Shown in pieces: positions 8,571 through 17,503 of a stretch of 64,000 bases of DNA. The notes beneath the pieces are model-generated. The model made no database searches and was not told the origin of the DNA. It saw only the letters and a program-made list of their open reading frames with translations. Position 1 is the first letter of the stretch; each line of letters starts with the position of its first letter. The position numbers and the translations under genes were made by a program. This DNA comes from Mesorhizobium opportunistum WSM2075 (GTDB lineage Bacteria > Pseudomonadota > Alphaproteobacteria > Rhizobiales > Rhizobiaceae), in assembly GCF_000176035.2 (NCBI RefSeq), contig NC_015675.1, positions 2,856,001-2,920,000 on the forward strand, in the 5' to 3' direction.

Positions 8571-9569
8571 ATGACCATTACCCTCGATCGACGCCGGTTT
8601 CTCGGCGGCTCCGCAATGGCGATTGCCGTCCTGTCCATGACGCCGTCCGGCGCGGCGGCAGCGGACAAGATCACACTCCGGCTTTCGTCGCCGGCGACGC
8701 CTGGCGACCAGCGCGCCGTGGCACTGACCGATGTCTTCGCGCCCGCAGTGAAGGATTTTGCCACCTTCGAGCCGCACTGGAATGCGGAACTTTTCAAGCA
8801 GGGCACGGAACTCGAGGCGATCTCGCGCGGCAACCTGGAAATGTCGATCACCTCGGCGCAGGAACTGGCTTCGCTTTATCCCGAATGGTCGATCTTCACG
8901 GCCGGCTACCTCCATCGTGACGCCGAGCATCAGAAAAGGGTCTTCGCCGCCGAGTTCATGGAGCCGATGAAGAAGAAGGTCGAGGACGAACTCGGCGTCA
9001 AGCTGCTATCGGTGATGTATCTCGGTCGACGCCAGTTGAACCTTCGCATCGACAAGGAGATCAAGACCCCCGACGATCTGTCCGGCGTCAAGCTCAGAAT
9101 GCCCGGAACCGACGCATGGCAGTTCCTTGGCAAGGCGCTCGGCGCCAATCCGGTGCCTGTCGCCTTTACCGAAATCTATACGGCGCTGCAGACCGGTGCG
9201 ATCGATGGTCAGGACAATCCATTGCCGTCCGACAAGGATTCCAAATTCTACGAAGTCACCAAGCAGATTTGCCTGACCAGCCATCTTGTCGACCTGAACT
9301 ATCTCGCCTTTTCCAAGAAGGTCTGGGATGGGCTGTCGCCGCAGCAGCAGGGCGTGGTTCAAAAGGCGTCCGACGACGCCGCCGAGTCCGGGCGCCAGAA
9401 ACAGCTGGCGCTGGAAAGCGAACTCGAGCAGTTCTTCAAGGACAAGGGGCTGAAGGTCTACACGCCGGATCTGGATGCCTTCCGCAGCCACGTTCAAAAG
9501 GCCTATCTGGGCTCCGATTTCGCCAAGGACTGGCCCGAAGGCATGGTCGACAAGATCAACGCACTCTGA
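8571..9569 (+). CDS. dctP: TRAP transporter substrate-binding protein (DctP family)
   Basis: 332 residues starting at the ATG after an AGGGAGG ribosome site, with a Tat-like signal (DRRRFLGGSAMAIAVLSM, AAAADK). The mature part is a DctP-type binding protein. It has the conserved VKLLSVMYLGRRQLNLR and GVKLRMPGTDAWQFLGKALGANPVPVAFTEIYTALQTG regions, which contain the arginine that holds the ligand carboxylate. It delivers an organic acid in the periplasm to the DctQ/DctM permease encoded next. The substrate is not evident. Downstream shikimate-dehydrogenase-like and aldolase-like genes hint at a hydroxy or keto acid. Confidence 0.9.
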   Translation: MTITLDRRRFLGGSAMAIAVLSMTPSGAAAADKITLRLSSPATPGDQRAVALTDVFAPAVKDFATFEPHWNAELFKQGTELEAISRGNLEMSITSAQELASLYPEWSIFTAGYLHRDAEHQKRVFAAEFMEPMKKKVEDELGVKLLSVMYLGRRQLNLRIDKEIKTPDDLSGVKLRMPGTDAWQFLGKALGANPVPVAFTEIYTALQTGAIDGQDNPLPSDKDSKFYEVTKQICLTSHLVDLNYLAFSKKVWDGLSPQQQGVVQKASDDAAESGRQKQLALESELEQFFKDKGLKVYTPDLDAFRSHVQKAYLGSDFAKDWPEGMVDKINAL

Positions 9570-9583
9570 ACAGGGTCTGACCG

Positions 9584-10081
9584 ATGTCGGCAACCTTTCG
9601 ATGGTTGCAGGCCAGGGCCGACAATGTGGCGGTAGCACTTCTCACCGCCATGTTCGTCGCCTTTATCCTGCAGATAGTCACGCGCTACGTCATCAACGAG
9701 CCGCTCGGCTGGACGCTGGAGGTATGCCTTACGACGTGGCTCTGGCTGGTTTTCTGGAGTTCGGCCTTCGTGTTGACCGAGCGCGACCATGTCACATTCG
9801 ACCTGTTCTATCTGATCGCCAGTCGCCGCGTGCAACGCGTTCTTGCCCTGATCTCGGCGGCGGCCATCGTTGCCGGATTCCTGGCGGCGTTGCCGGCGAC
9901 TTTCGACTACATCACCTTCTACAAGATCAAGAAGAGCGCCACGCTGAGGATCAGGCTCGATATCGTCTTCAGCGTCTACGGCCTCTTCGCGGTGGCGGTC
10001 ATCATCCGCTACGGGCTGCGCATATGGCAGCTTCTCCGTGGCGCCGAGCCAGAGCCCCATGACGAGGCGACGCCGTTGTGA
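9584..10081 (+). CDS. dctQ: TRAP transporter small membrane subunit (DctQ family)
   Basis: 165 residues with four predicted membrane helices (for example VALLTAMFVAFILQIVTRY, LTTWLWLVFWSSAFVL and FSVYGLFAVAVIIRYGL). This is the usual DctQ size and topology. It starts 14 bp after the binding protein, and its stop overlaps the GTG start of the large permease, so the subunits are translationally coupled. The sequence LTERDHVTFDLFY matches the conserved DctQ region after the second helix. Confidence 0.88.
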   Translation: MSATFRWLQARADNVAVALLTAMFVAFILQIVTRYVINEPLGWTLEVCLTTWLWLVFWSSAFVLTERDHVTFDLFYLIASRRVQRVLALISAAAIVAGFLAALPATFDYITFYKIKKSATLRIRLDIVFSVYGLFAVAVIIRYGLRIWQLLRGAEPEPHDEATPL

Positions 10082-11373
10082 CCGCGGCCTTCGCGCTTTG
10101 CCTGCTGGCACTGTTCCTGTTGGCCGGAATCGGAACGCCTGTCGCCTATTCGATGATCGTGGCGGCGATCGTCTATCTGGCTGTCAAGGGGCAGGATCTC
10201 GGGCTTGCCGCCGAGCAGATTATCCAAGGCCTCTACGACGGATTCATCATCTTGGCGGTGCCGCTGTTCATCGTCGCCGCCAATATCATGAACGCCGGCA
10301 CCATCAGCGAGCGGCTGCTGGCCTTCTGCATGGCGATCGTGGGACGCCTGCGCGGCGGGCTCGGCCATGTCAATGTCGTCGCCAATCTGATCTTTTCCGG
10401 CATGTCGGGTTCGGCGGTAGCCGATGCGGCGGGCCTCGGTAAGATCATCATCGAAATGATGACGAAAAATGGTCGCTATCCACGCGGCTACGCTGCCGCC
10501 ATCACCGCCGCCGCCTCGACCATCGGTCCGATCATACCGCCCTCGATCCCGATGGTGATGTATGCGCTGGTTTCGGACGCCTCGATCGGATTCCTGTTCC
10601 TAGGTGGCATCCTGCCGGGCCTTTTGATGGGAGCCGTGCTGATGGCCCTGAACGCCTGGCTCGCCCGCAAGCGCAACTTCGCCGTCGAGGACGCCGTGCC
10701 GCTGCGCGAGCTGCCGAGGGTGACGTTGAACGCGTTCCCGGCACTGCTGATGCCGGTCATCCTGCTCTATGGCATCTATGGCGGCGCGACGACGCCGACC
10801 GAAGCGGCGGCGGTAGCGGCAGCCTACGCGCTCATCCTGGCTGGCATCTTTTACCGTGCCCTTAGCTGGCGAGGGCTCTACGCCGTCCTTTCGGAAAGTG
10901 CGCGTTCTTCGGCCGCGGTCGGACTGGTGATCGGTGGCGCGCTGATCTTCAACTACATCGTCGCCAGTGAAAACATTCCGGCACAGATGGCCGCCTCGCT
11001 GCAGGGGCTGAACATCTCTCCGCTCAGCTTCATGTTCATGGTCAACATCCTGCTCTTGCTGCTGGGATGTTTGCTGGACGCATCGACAATCATTCTCGTC
11101 ATCGTGCCTCTCTTCATTCCAAGCTGCAGGATTCTTGGAATCGACTTGGTGCATTTTGGTGTCGTCATCGTTGTCAACACCATGATCGGACTGATCACGC
11201 CGCCCTATGGAGTGGTGCTTTTCGTCATAAACGCCACCACCCGCATCCCTTTGCGCGAGATCATCGCCGAGATCTGGCTGTTCATCGCCGTTTTGGTAGC
11301 CGCGCTGCTGCTGATGATCCTATTTCCCGAAATCGTGCTGTGGCTGCCGAGACAGTTCGGATATCGGGGATGA
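10078..11373 (+). CDS. dctM: TRAP transporter large permease subunit (DctM family)
   Basis: 431 residues, about 12 membrane segments. The start is a GTG overlapping the dctQ stop (GTGA). Conserved DctM features include GIGTPVAYSMIVAA, the GMSGSAVADAAGLGKI loop, the SIGPIIPPSIPMVMY-like region, and the NTMIGLITPPYGVVLFV signature near the C-terminus. With DctPQ it forms an ion-driven high-affinity importer for an organic acid. The stop overlaps the next gene's ATG. Confidence 0.9.
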   Translation: MTAAFALCLLALFLLAGIGTPVAYSMIVAAIVYLAVKGQDLGLAAEQIIQGLYDGFIILAVPLFIVAANIMNAGTISERLLAFCMAIVGRLRGGLGHVNVVANLIFSGMSGSAVADAAGLGKIIIEMMTKNGRYPRGYAAAITAAASTIGPIIPPSIPMVMYALVSDASIGFLFLGGILPGLLMGAVLMALNAWLARKRNFAVEDAVPLRELPRVTLNAFPALLMPVILLYGIYGGATTPTEAAAVAAAYALILAGIFYRALSWRGLYAVLSESARSSAAVGLVIGGALIFNYIVASENIPAQMAASLQGLNISPLSFMFMVNILLLLLGCLLDASTIILVIVPLFIPSCRILGIDLVHFGVVIVVNTMIGLITPPYGVVLFVINATTRIPLREIIAEIWLFIAVLVAALLLMILFPEIVLWLPRQFGYRG

Positions 11374-12251
11374 GCATGGCCCCGACAGATCGACGCGCCA
11401 CCGCGGGCAGCCGCATTCGCCTCGGGTTAATCGGCGACAACATCAAACGGTCGCGGTCCCCGGACCTGCATCGGCTGGCCGGCCGGCTCTGCGGCCTCGA
11501 TGTCAGCTACGACCTGTTCGTCCCGCGCGACATGGGAAAGAGTTTCGACGCGGCGTTCGAGGCCTGCCGCGATAGCGGCGTGCACGGCGTCAACGTGACC
11601 TACCCTTATAAGGAAATAGCGGTCGCGAAAGCGGTTGTCGGGGATGACGCGACGCGCCGCATCGGCGCGATCAACACCGTCGTCTTCGAAGCGGCGGGGC
11701 CTCTGGGCCACAACACCGACCACAGCGGCTTCATTGCCGCCTACCGGGATCTGTTCGGCGCCATGCAGCCCGGCAAGGTCGCCCTGATCGGCGCTGGCGG
11801 CGTCGGCAAGGCCGTGGCATTCGGGCTTGCCGCACTCGGTGCCGAAACGCTGACCATCGTCGATGTCGACAAGGCGAAGGCCGGCGCGCTCGCGCGCTCG
11901 ATCGCGGCAGTTCACGGGGATGCGATCGCCACGATGATTTCCGACGATGTCCGCGCGACCGTGCCCGGCGCGGACGGGATCGTCAATTGCACCCCACTCG
12001 GCATGATTGGCCAACCCGGTTCCGCCGTTCCGGCCGACCTGCTTGGGCCGCAACGCTGGGCGTTCGAGGCCGTCTACACGCCCGTCGACACGCTGTTCAA
12101 AAAGACCGCGGAAGCCGCCGGGCTGAAAGTTCTGAGCGGCTACGAATTGTTTTTCCATCAAGGCGTGGATGCTTTCCGTATTTTCACCGGCCAGGCGCCA
12201 ACCGACCTTTCCGAATTGCGCAGGCTTCTGGCCGAGACCCCAACCCATTGA
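11370..12251 (+). CDS. Shikimate/quinate dehydrogenase-family oxidoreductase
   Basis: 293 residues with the AroE fold. The N-terminal substrate domain has NVTYPYKE (catalytic Lys), IGAINTVV and NTDHSGF (catalytic Asp). The C-terminal Rossmann domain has GAGGVGKAVAFGLA. The start ATG overlaps the dctM stop, which ties the enzyme to the transporter. Placement in a catabolic TRAP operon, not an aromatic biosynthesis locus, suggests a quinate/shikimate-type or related hydroxy-acid dehydrogenase. Specificity cannot be read from the sequence. After the Rossmann glycines the acidic residue in IVDVDKAK suggests NAD rather than NADP. Confidence 0.85.
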   Translation: MSMAPTDRRATAGSRIRLGLIGDNIKRSRSPDLHRLAGRLCGLDVSYDLFVPRDMGKSFDAAFEACRDSGVHGVNVTYPYKEIAVAKAVVGDDATRRIGAINTVVFEAAGPLGHNTDHSGFIAAYRDLFGAMQPGKVALIGAGGVGKAVAFGLAALGAETLTIVDVDKAKAGALARSIAAVHGDAIATMISDDVRATVPGADGIVNCTPLGMIGQPGSAVPADLLGPQRWAFEAVYTPVDTLFKKTAEAAGLKVLSGYELFFHQGVDAFRIFTGQAPTDLSELRRLLAETPTH

Positions 12252-12265
12252 ACGAGGTGCCGCCA

Positions 12266-13198
12266 ATGTCCGACGATCATCCCATGCGCGAAAAGATAGG
12301 CGTCAGTGCCGCGCTTACGACACCGTTCGACGACACTGGCGCAATCGACTGGCCGCGGTTCACTGCCCATGCCAAGCGGCTTCTTCAAACCGACATAAGG
12401 GTCGTGACCGCTTTCGGGACAACCGGCGAGGGGGTCTCCATATCGGCGTCGGCCCGCGCTTCACTGTTCGAGCACGCGGCCGGTGCCGGAATCGAGGCTG
12501 GGAGTCTGGTCGAATGCGTCTACGGGCCGTCGTCGCAAGATGCGGGCGACCATGCCCGGCGATCGCTCGATGCGGGTTGCGCTGGTATTCTTCTGACACC
12601 TCCCTTCTATTTCAAGCAGCCGACGGAGGAAGGCGTCTACCGCTGGTTCGCCGAAGTATTGGAGCGCGCCGGATCGGCTAGCCGCGATGTCATCCTCTAC
12701 AACATTCCAGGTTTGACCGGCGTGCGCATCGGCCCGGGCCTCGTCACCCGGCTGCGGCTTGCGTTTCCGCAAGCCATCGCCGGCGTCAAGGACTCCAGTG
12801 GGGACTGGCAGCAGACGGCCGCCTTGCTGGCGGAACACCGGGATCTTGCCATCCTCGTCGGCCACGAAGGCGATCTGGCGCGCGCGGCGCGGGCCGGCGC
12901 CAGCGGTTCGATCAGCGGCCTGGCGAATTTCGCTCCCGAACTGATCGCCAAGCTGGTGCGCGGCGAGGACGAGCTGCTGATCGACAATATTCTCGACAGA
13001 TTACTCAAGCTGCCGGTCGTGCCGGCGGTCAAGGCCGTTCTGGCCGCAACGACCGGCGACCCTGCCTGGTCACGCGTGCGCGCGCCGCTTGTGCCGGTCC
13101 AAGACACGGATGGTCTGAGGCCGTGCGAAGAGATTTCCTTGCTGGTTCAAGATTGGTTGGCGTCGGCGAGCGGCCGGACCACGCAACGCGCCGGCTGA
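12266..13198 (+). CDS. DapA/NanA-superfamily aldolase or dehydratase
   Basis: 310 residues, a TIM-barrel class I aldolase-type protein. It has GTTGEGVS near residue 50, the Tyr of ILYNIPG, and the Schiff-base Lys in AGVKDSSGD. Members include dihydrodipicolinate synthase, N-acetylneuraminate lyase and keto-sugar-acid dehydratases. The operon position after a TRAP transporter and a dehydrogenase argues for catabolic use on a keto acid. The start ATG 12266 follows an AACGAGGTG ribosome site. The gene is convergent with the BKACE gene, stops 7 bp apart. Confidence 0.85.
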   Translation: MSDDHPMREKIGVSAALTTPFDDTGAIDWPRFTAHAKRLLQTDIRVVTAFGTTGEGVSISASARASLFEHAAGAGIEAGSLVECVYGPSSQDAGDHARRSLDAGCAGILLTPPFYFKQPTEEGVYRWFAEVLERAGSASRDVILYNIPGLTGVRIGPGLVTRLRLAFPQAIAGVKDSSGDWQQTAALLAEHRDLAILVGHEGDLARAARAGASGSISGLANFAPELIAKLVRGEDELLIDNILDRLLKLPVVPAVKAVLAATTGDPAWSRVRAPLVPVQDTDGLRPCEEISLLVQDWLASASGRTTQRAG

Positions 13199-13205
13199 AA
13201 ACAGA

Positions 13206-14057
13206 TCAACAGGATCGCACGTTCCATTGCTTCGCCAGATCGGAGGCAGTCGCGATCCTCGTGCCGCAGTCGCCAAGCGTGTGCGCAACGACGGCGACGA
13301 GGTCGGCGTTGGATGTCGCAATGCCGCCATCCGGCAGAAAGAGATTGTTTTCGAAACCGATGCGTACGTGACCGCCGAGCAGGGCGGCCGTGACGACACA
13401 AGCCGCCTCGTGGCGGCCAAAAGCGCAAACGCTCCAATGGTCGAACCTCGGCATATCAGCCGCAAGAAAAGGCAGCAGATCGGTCGGCACGGAGGTCTGT
13501 CCGACGGAGTAGCGCCCGAGCACGTAGAGAACCGGCACGCTGGTCCAGGGGATCAGGCCTCGACGCGACATATCCGCCAGTCTGACGGCCTCTTGCGGTG
13601 TATAGAGGATGATTTGCGGCGCCACGCGCTCGGTGCGCAGCCATTCGAGGAAATGCGCGAATGCGGCTTCCGAGCCCGCATCGGGGGCGAGTTCGCGCAA
13701 CGCCAGCGAAACCACCTGCGGTCTCACCTCGCGGACCACCCGCATCTGCGCTTCCGGAGCATAGATGCCGAGCGCTTCGCTGGTGATCTGCACGACCATC
13801 CGGTCGCCGACCGCGCCGTGGATGGCCGTGATGACCTCGCGGTAGGCCTCGGGATCGAGAAGGTGGCGACCCTGTCTGTCGCGGACATGGACGTGGATCA
13901 TCGCCGCTCCCGCCGCAGCGCATTCGCTCGCGGTCACGGCAAGTTCCGCGGCCGTCAGCGGTATTGCCGGATGATCGGCCTTGGTGCGGCGGCCGCCATT
14001 GGGCGCGACCGCAATGGTGACGGGATCGGTTCTCGGGCCTAGCTGCATCATCGGCAT
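13206..14057 (-). CDS. BKACE-family protein (beta-keto acid cleavage enzyme)
   Basis: 283 residues of the family that includes 3-keto-5-aminohexanoate cleavage enzyme (Kce). Visible marks are APNGGRRTKADHPAIP at the N-terminus, the zinc-ligand HVHVRD motif and the late GFENNLFLPDG. Known members condense a beta-keto acid with acetyl-CoA and release acetoacetate plus a new CoA ester. It is divergent from the RpiR gene, so it may be under that regulator. The keto-acid substrate is unknown. The nearby DapA-like and aminotransferase genes could supply it. Confidence 0.85.
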   Translation of the reverse strand: MPMMQLGPRTDPVTIAVAPNGGRRTKADHPAIPLTAAELAVTASECAAAGAAMIHVHVRDRQGRHLLDPEAYREVITAIHGAVGDRMVVQITSEALGIYAPEAQMRVVREVRPQVVSLALRELAPDAGSEAAFAHFLEWLRTERVAPQIILYTPQEAVRLADMSRRGLIPWTSVPVLYVLGRYSVGQTSVPTDLLPFLAADMPRFDHWSVCAFGRHEAACVVTAALLGGHVRIGFENNLFLPDGGIATSNADLVAVVAHTLGDCGTRIATASDLAKQWNVRSC

Positions 14058-14084
14058 TTTTCACGGGATGCTGGAGATTCATCT

Positions 14085-14109
14085 GTTTCCAACATGATCA
14101 TAGTGAAAC
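14085..14109. promoter_or_regulatory. Candidate RpiR operator in divergent promoter region
   Basis: GTTTC (14085-14089) and GAAAC (14105-14109) form an interrupted inverted repeat centred on ATGATCAT, between the divergent BKACE and RpiR genes. RpiR/MurR proteins often bind GAAA-N-TTTC-like palindromes. Assignment rests on position and symmetry only. Confidence 0.35.
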
Positions 14110-14149
14110 GTTTGTTGCAATCGCCCGCCCGGCGCGCTAGCCATGTTCA

Positions 14150-15055
14150 ATGGACCAGGGAGAGCTTGCCGGACAGATCGTCAGCGCCTTCGACGGCATG
14201 TCGGCGCAACTTCAATCGGCGGCTCGTTATGTCCTGGACAGGCCGGAGGATGTTGCGCTTTTGTCGATGCGCGAACAAGCCCGGCAAGCCGGCGTGCAGC
14301 CGGCGACGATGACCCGGCTCGCCCAGTATCTCGGCCTTGACGGGTATGAAGCGGTGCGGGACATCCATGCCGCCGCGGTCCGCAGCAGAGGGGTTGGCTT
14401 CGCCGGCAAGGCCGGCGTCCAGGTGGCCAGCCAACGGCTCAAGGGCGATCACGCGCTGGTTGCCGATATGCTGCGGTCGCTCGCCGGGCAGATCGCCCAT
14501 CTTGCCGAACCGTCGACGATCGAGCGACTTGTGACGACGGCAAAGGCGCTAACCGCGGCGCGCCGCGTCTATTGTCTCGGCATGCGTTCAAGCCATGCGG
14601 TTGCCTGGCATCTCCACTACATCCTGTCCTTGATAGGCGAGAAATCGGTAATGCTGCACGGCGCCGGCGGAACCGATGGCGACGTGCTCGGGCGCGCGAC
14701 CGGCGAGGATCTGCTGATCGCCGCCAGCGTGCTGCCCTACACGCGCCTCACCATCGAACTGGCCGAATACGCGGCCGGTCGCGGCGTGCCGATCGTTGCC
14801 GTCACCGACAGCGAAGTGGCGCCCCTGGCGCAACTGGCCGACCATCTCATCATCGTTCCGACGGCCAGCCCGTCCTTCTTTCACACCATGACGCAGGCCT
14901 TCATCGTTTCGGAGGTGCTCGGCGCCCTGGTCGCCGGCCAGGCCGGGGAAGGGGCGATCGAGGCGCTTCGACGCTTCGACGAACAGGGCATCGCCCTCAA
15001 GACCCACCTGACCCAGCGGCCGCCAAGGAAAAGGCCCCAACGAGACATTCAATGA
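14150..15055 (+). CDS. MurR/RpiR-family transcriptional regulator
   Basis: 301 residues. The N-terminal HTH_6 domain (LLSMREQARQAGVQPATMTRLAQYLGL) is followed by a SIS phosphosugar-binding domain (VYCLGMRSSHAVAWHLHYIL; IAASVLPYTRLTIELAEYAAGRGVPIVAVTDS given in parts). The family senses sugar phosphates or related acids. Its stop overlaps the ATG of the aminotransferase gene (ATGA), so they are coupled. It probably controls the divergent BKACE gene and its own operon. Confidence 0.88.
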   Translation: MDQGELAGQIVSAFDGMSAQLQSAARYVLDRPEDVALLSMREQARQAGVQPATMTRLAQYLGLDGYEAVRDIHAAAVRSRGVGFAGKAGVQVASQRLKGDHALVADMLRSLAGQIAHLAEPSTIERLVTTAKALTAARRVYCLGMRSSHAVAWHLHYILSLIGEKSVMLHGAGGTDGDVLGRATGEDLLIAASVLPYTRLTIELAEYAAGRGVPIVAVTDSEVAPLAQLADHLIIVPTASPSFFHTMTQAFIVSEVLGALVAGQAGEGAIEALRRFDEQGIALKTHLTQRPPRKRPQRDIQ

Positions 15056-16383
15056 CACATATACTTCACCGCGCCATTCATTGGACGCCGCCGGTAGCGG
15101 TGCGTGGTCAAGGCATCGAATTGTTCGACGCCTCCGGCAAATCATACATCGATGCATCGGGCGGCGCGGCCGTCTCGTGTCTCGGCCATGGCCATCCCCA
15201 CGTAATAGCGGCCCTTCATGCGCAACTCGACAGGATGGCCTATGCGCATACCGGCTTCTTCACCACCGACGTGGCGGAGCAATTGGCGGATCGATTGGTC
15301 GAGGATGCACCCTTGGGGCTCGATCACGTCTATCTGGTCAGCGGCGGCTCGGAAGCGATCGAGGCCGCGCTCAAAATGGCCAGACAATATTTTGTCGAGA
15401 AGGGCGAACCGCGACGGCGCCATATCATAGCGCGCCGGCAGAGTTACCATGGCAATACGCTCGGCGCGCTTGCGACCGGCGGCAACGAATGGCGGCGCGC
15501 GCAGTTCCAGCCGCTGCTGATCGAGACCCACCACATCGACCCTTGCTACGCCTACCGCTTCCAGGACGCTGGCGAAGGGGACGAAGCCTACGCCGCGCGC
15601 GCTGCCCGTCAGCTCGAGGACAAAATCCTGGAACTCGGCGCCGACGAGGTCATCGCCTTCGTCGCCGAGCCGGTGGTCGGCGCGACGCTCGGCGCCGTGC
15701 CGCCGGTAGCGGACTATTTCAAGCATGTCCGCGCCATTTGCGACAGATATGGCGTGCTCCTCATCCTCGACGAAGTGATGTGCGGCATGGGCCGCACCGG
15801 CACGCTGCACGCCTGCGAGCAGGATGGCATCGCTCCCGACCTGTTGACGATCGCCAAGGGACTTGGCGGTGGTTACCAGCCAATCGGCGCCGTGCTGCTC
15901 AGTCGGCAAATCTTCGACGCTTTCGCCATTGGTTCCGGCTTCTTCCAACACGGTCATACCTATATGGGCCATCCGATGGCAGCGGCCGCCGGACTGGCCG
16001 TGCAAGAGGTGATCCGTGGCGACAATCTGCTCGAGAATGTCCGGGCGATGGGGGCGGTTCTCGATCAACGTCTGCGCCAACGCTTCGGCAATCATCATCA
16101 TGTCGGCGACATTCGCGGCCGTGGCCTGTTTCGTGGCGTCGAACTGGTTCTCGACCGTGCGACCAGGGAGCCATTCGATCCCAACCTCAAACTCAACGCC
16201 CGCGTCAAGCGCGAGGCGATGGCGCGTGGCCTAATGGTCTATCCGATGGGGGGAACGATCGATGGCGTGCGCGGCGACCATGTGCTGCTCGCGCCGCCCT
16301 TCATTGTCGATGCCGGGGATACGGACCGCATCGTCGAACGGCTCGGCGAAGCTGTGGACGCCGCCGTGGCCAGCGCCTTTTGA
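15052..16383 (+). CDS. Class III PLP-dependent aminotransferase
   Basis: 443 residues of the omega-amino-acid aminotransferase type. Visible features are [18 protein letters not shown] (phosphate site), [13 protein letters not shown] (Asp that contacts the pyridine nitrogen), and the PLP lysine in [16 protein letters not shown]. The ATG at 15052 overlaps the RpiR stop. It would transfer an amino group between an omega-amino acid or amine and pyruvate or 2-oxoglutarate in the cytoplasm. Substrate unknown. The following TAXI TRAP system may import it. Confidence 0.88.
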   Translation: MTHILHRAIHWTPPVAVRGQGIELFDASGKSYIDASGGAAVSCLGHGHPHVIAALHAQLDRMAYAHTGFFTTDVAEQLADRLVEDAPLGLDHVYLVSGGSEAIEAALKMARQYFVEKGEPRRRHIIARRQSYHGNTLGALATGGNEWRRAQFQPLLIETHHIDPCYAYRFQDAGEGDEAYAARAARQLEDKILELGADEVIAFVAEPVVGATLGAVPPVADYFKHVRAICDRYGVLLILDEVMCGMGRTGTLHACEQDGIAPDLLTIAKGLGGGYQPIGAVLLSRQIFDAFAIGSGFFQHGHTYMGHPMAAAAGLAVQEVIRGDNLLENVRAMGAVLDQRLRQRFGNHHHVGDIRGRGLFRGVELVLDRATREPFDPNLKLNARVKREAMARGLMVYPMGGTIDGVRGDHVLLAPPFIVDAGDTDRIVERLGEAVDAAVASAF

Positions 16384-16465
16384 AGGCGCCGCCGGAAGGC
16401 GGCAGACAAGCTCCAAGACCGTCACCGGCAAAAGGCCGGGACATCCACCAGAGAGGAAAGCAAAC

Positions 16466-17431
16466 ATGTACAGGACTATGAAAACACTGATCGGAGCGGC
16501 GGCCTGCGCGCTTCTGGCGCTGCCGTCGAACGCGGCCGAGCAGCGCTTCGTCACCATCGGCACCGGCGGAGTCACTGGTGTCTACTACGCCGTCGGTGGT
16601 GCCATTTGCCGACTGATGAACAAAGATCGCCAGAAAACCGGTATCCGATGCTCGACCGAATCGACTGGCGGTTCGGTCTTCAACGTGAACTCCATCCAGA
16701 CCGGCGATCTCGACTTCGGCCTGACCCAGTCGGACGTCCAGTATCAGGCCTACAACGGCACCGGGAATTTCGACGGCAAGCCGTTCAAGGATCTACGCGC
16801 CGTATTCTCGGTCCACCCCGAACCCTTCACCGTGCTGGCGCGACCGGATGCCGGGGTCAAGAAATTCGAGGATTTCAAGGGCAAGCGCTTCAATGTCGGC
16901 AATCCTGGTTCAGGCACGCGTTCCTCGATGGAGGAACTGCTGAAACAGATGGGCTGGGCGCTCGGCGACTTTTCGCTGGCCGCCGAGCTGAAGGCCGACG
17001 AGCAGGGCAGCGCGCTCTGCGACAACAAGATCGACGGCTTCTTCTATGGCGTCGGGCATCCGTCCGCCGCGATCCAGGACCCGACCACGGCATGCGGCGC
17101 CAAACTCATTCCGCTGACGGGTCCAGCGGTCGACGCGCTGGTCGCGGCGCATCCCTATTACTCGGTGGCCACGATTCCCGGCGGCATGTATGCCAACAAT
17201 CCCGATCCGACGACCACGTTTGGCGTACGCGCCACGGTGGTGACAAACGCCAGCACGCCCGATGACGTCGTCTATGAAATGGTCAAGGCGGTGTTCGAGA
17301 ACTTCGACGACTTCAAGAAGCTGCATCCGGCCTTCGCCAATCTCGACCCGAAGGAGATGGTCAAGGCCGGCCTGTCCGCGCCGCTGCATCCGGGCGCCGA
17401 GCGCTACTACAAGGAAAAGGGCTGGATGTAA
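16466..17431 (+). CDS. TAXI-family TRAP substrate-binding protein
   Basis: 321 residues with a signal peptide ([19 protein letters not shown]). The family signature follows at once ([25 protein letters not shown]), with [22 protein letters not shown] and [17 protein letters not shown] further on. TAXI proteins feed fused TRAP permeases, often with glutamate-like or other small acids. A GAGAGG ribosome site lies 6 bp upstream of the ATG. A strong hairpin follows the stop, then the cognate permease. Confidence 0.9.
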   Translation: MYRTMKTLIGAAACALLALPSNAAEQRFVTIGTGGVTGVYYAVGGAICRLMNKDRQKTGIRCSTESTGGSVFNVNSIQTGDLDFGLTQSDVQYQAYNGTGNFDGKPFKDLRAVFSVHPEPFTVLARPDAGVKKFEDFKGKRFNVGNPGSGTRSSMEELLKQMGWALGDFSLAAELKADEQGSALCDNKIDGFFYGVGHPSAAIQDPTTACGAKLIPLTGPAVDALVAAHPYYSVATIPGGMYANNPDPTTTFGVRATVVTNASTPDDVVYEMVKAVFENFDDFKKLHPAFANLDPKEMVKAGLSAPLHPGAERYYKEKGWM

Positions 17432-17437
17432 GCCAAC

Positions 17438-17470
17438 CAATGCGAGGCGCCTGACAGGCGCCTCGCATTG
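17438..17470 (+). promoter_or_regulatory. 14-bp perfect stem-loop between binding protein and permease
   Basis: CAATGCGAGGCGCC (17438-17451) pairs exactly with GGCGCCTCGCATTG (17457-17470) around a 5-nt loop. No U-run follows. Such a hairpin after a binding-protein gene commonly protects the upstream mRNA and lowers readthrough, so that the binding protein is made in excess over its permease. This function is inferred from position. Confidence 0.7.
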
Positions 17471-17503
17471 CTATCATAAGAGAAAAAATGAGCGTGGGGA
17501 GCG

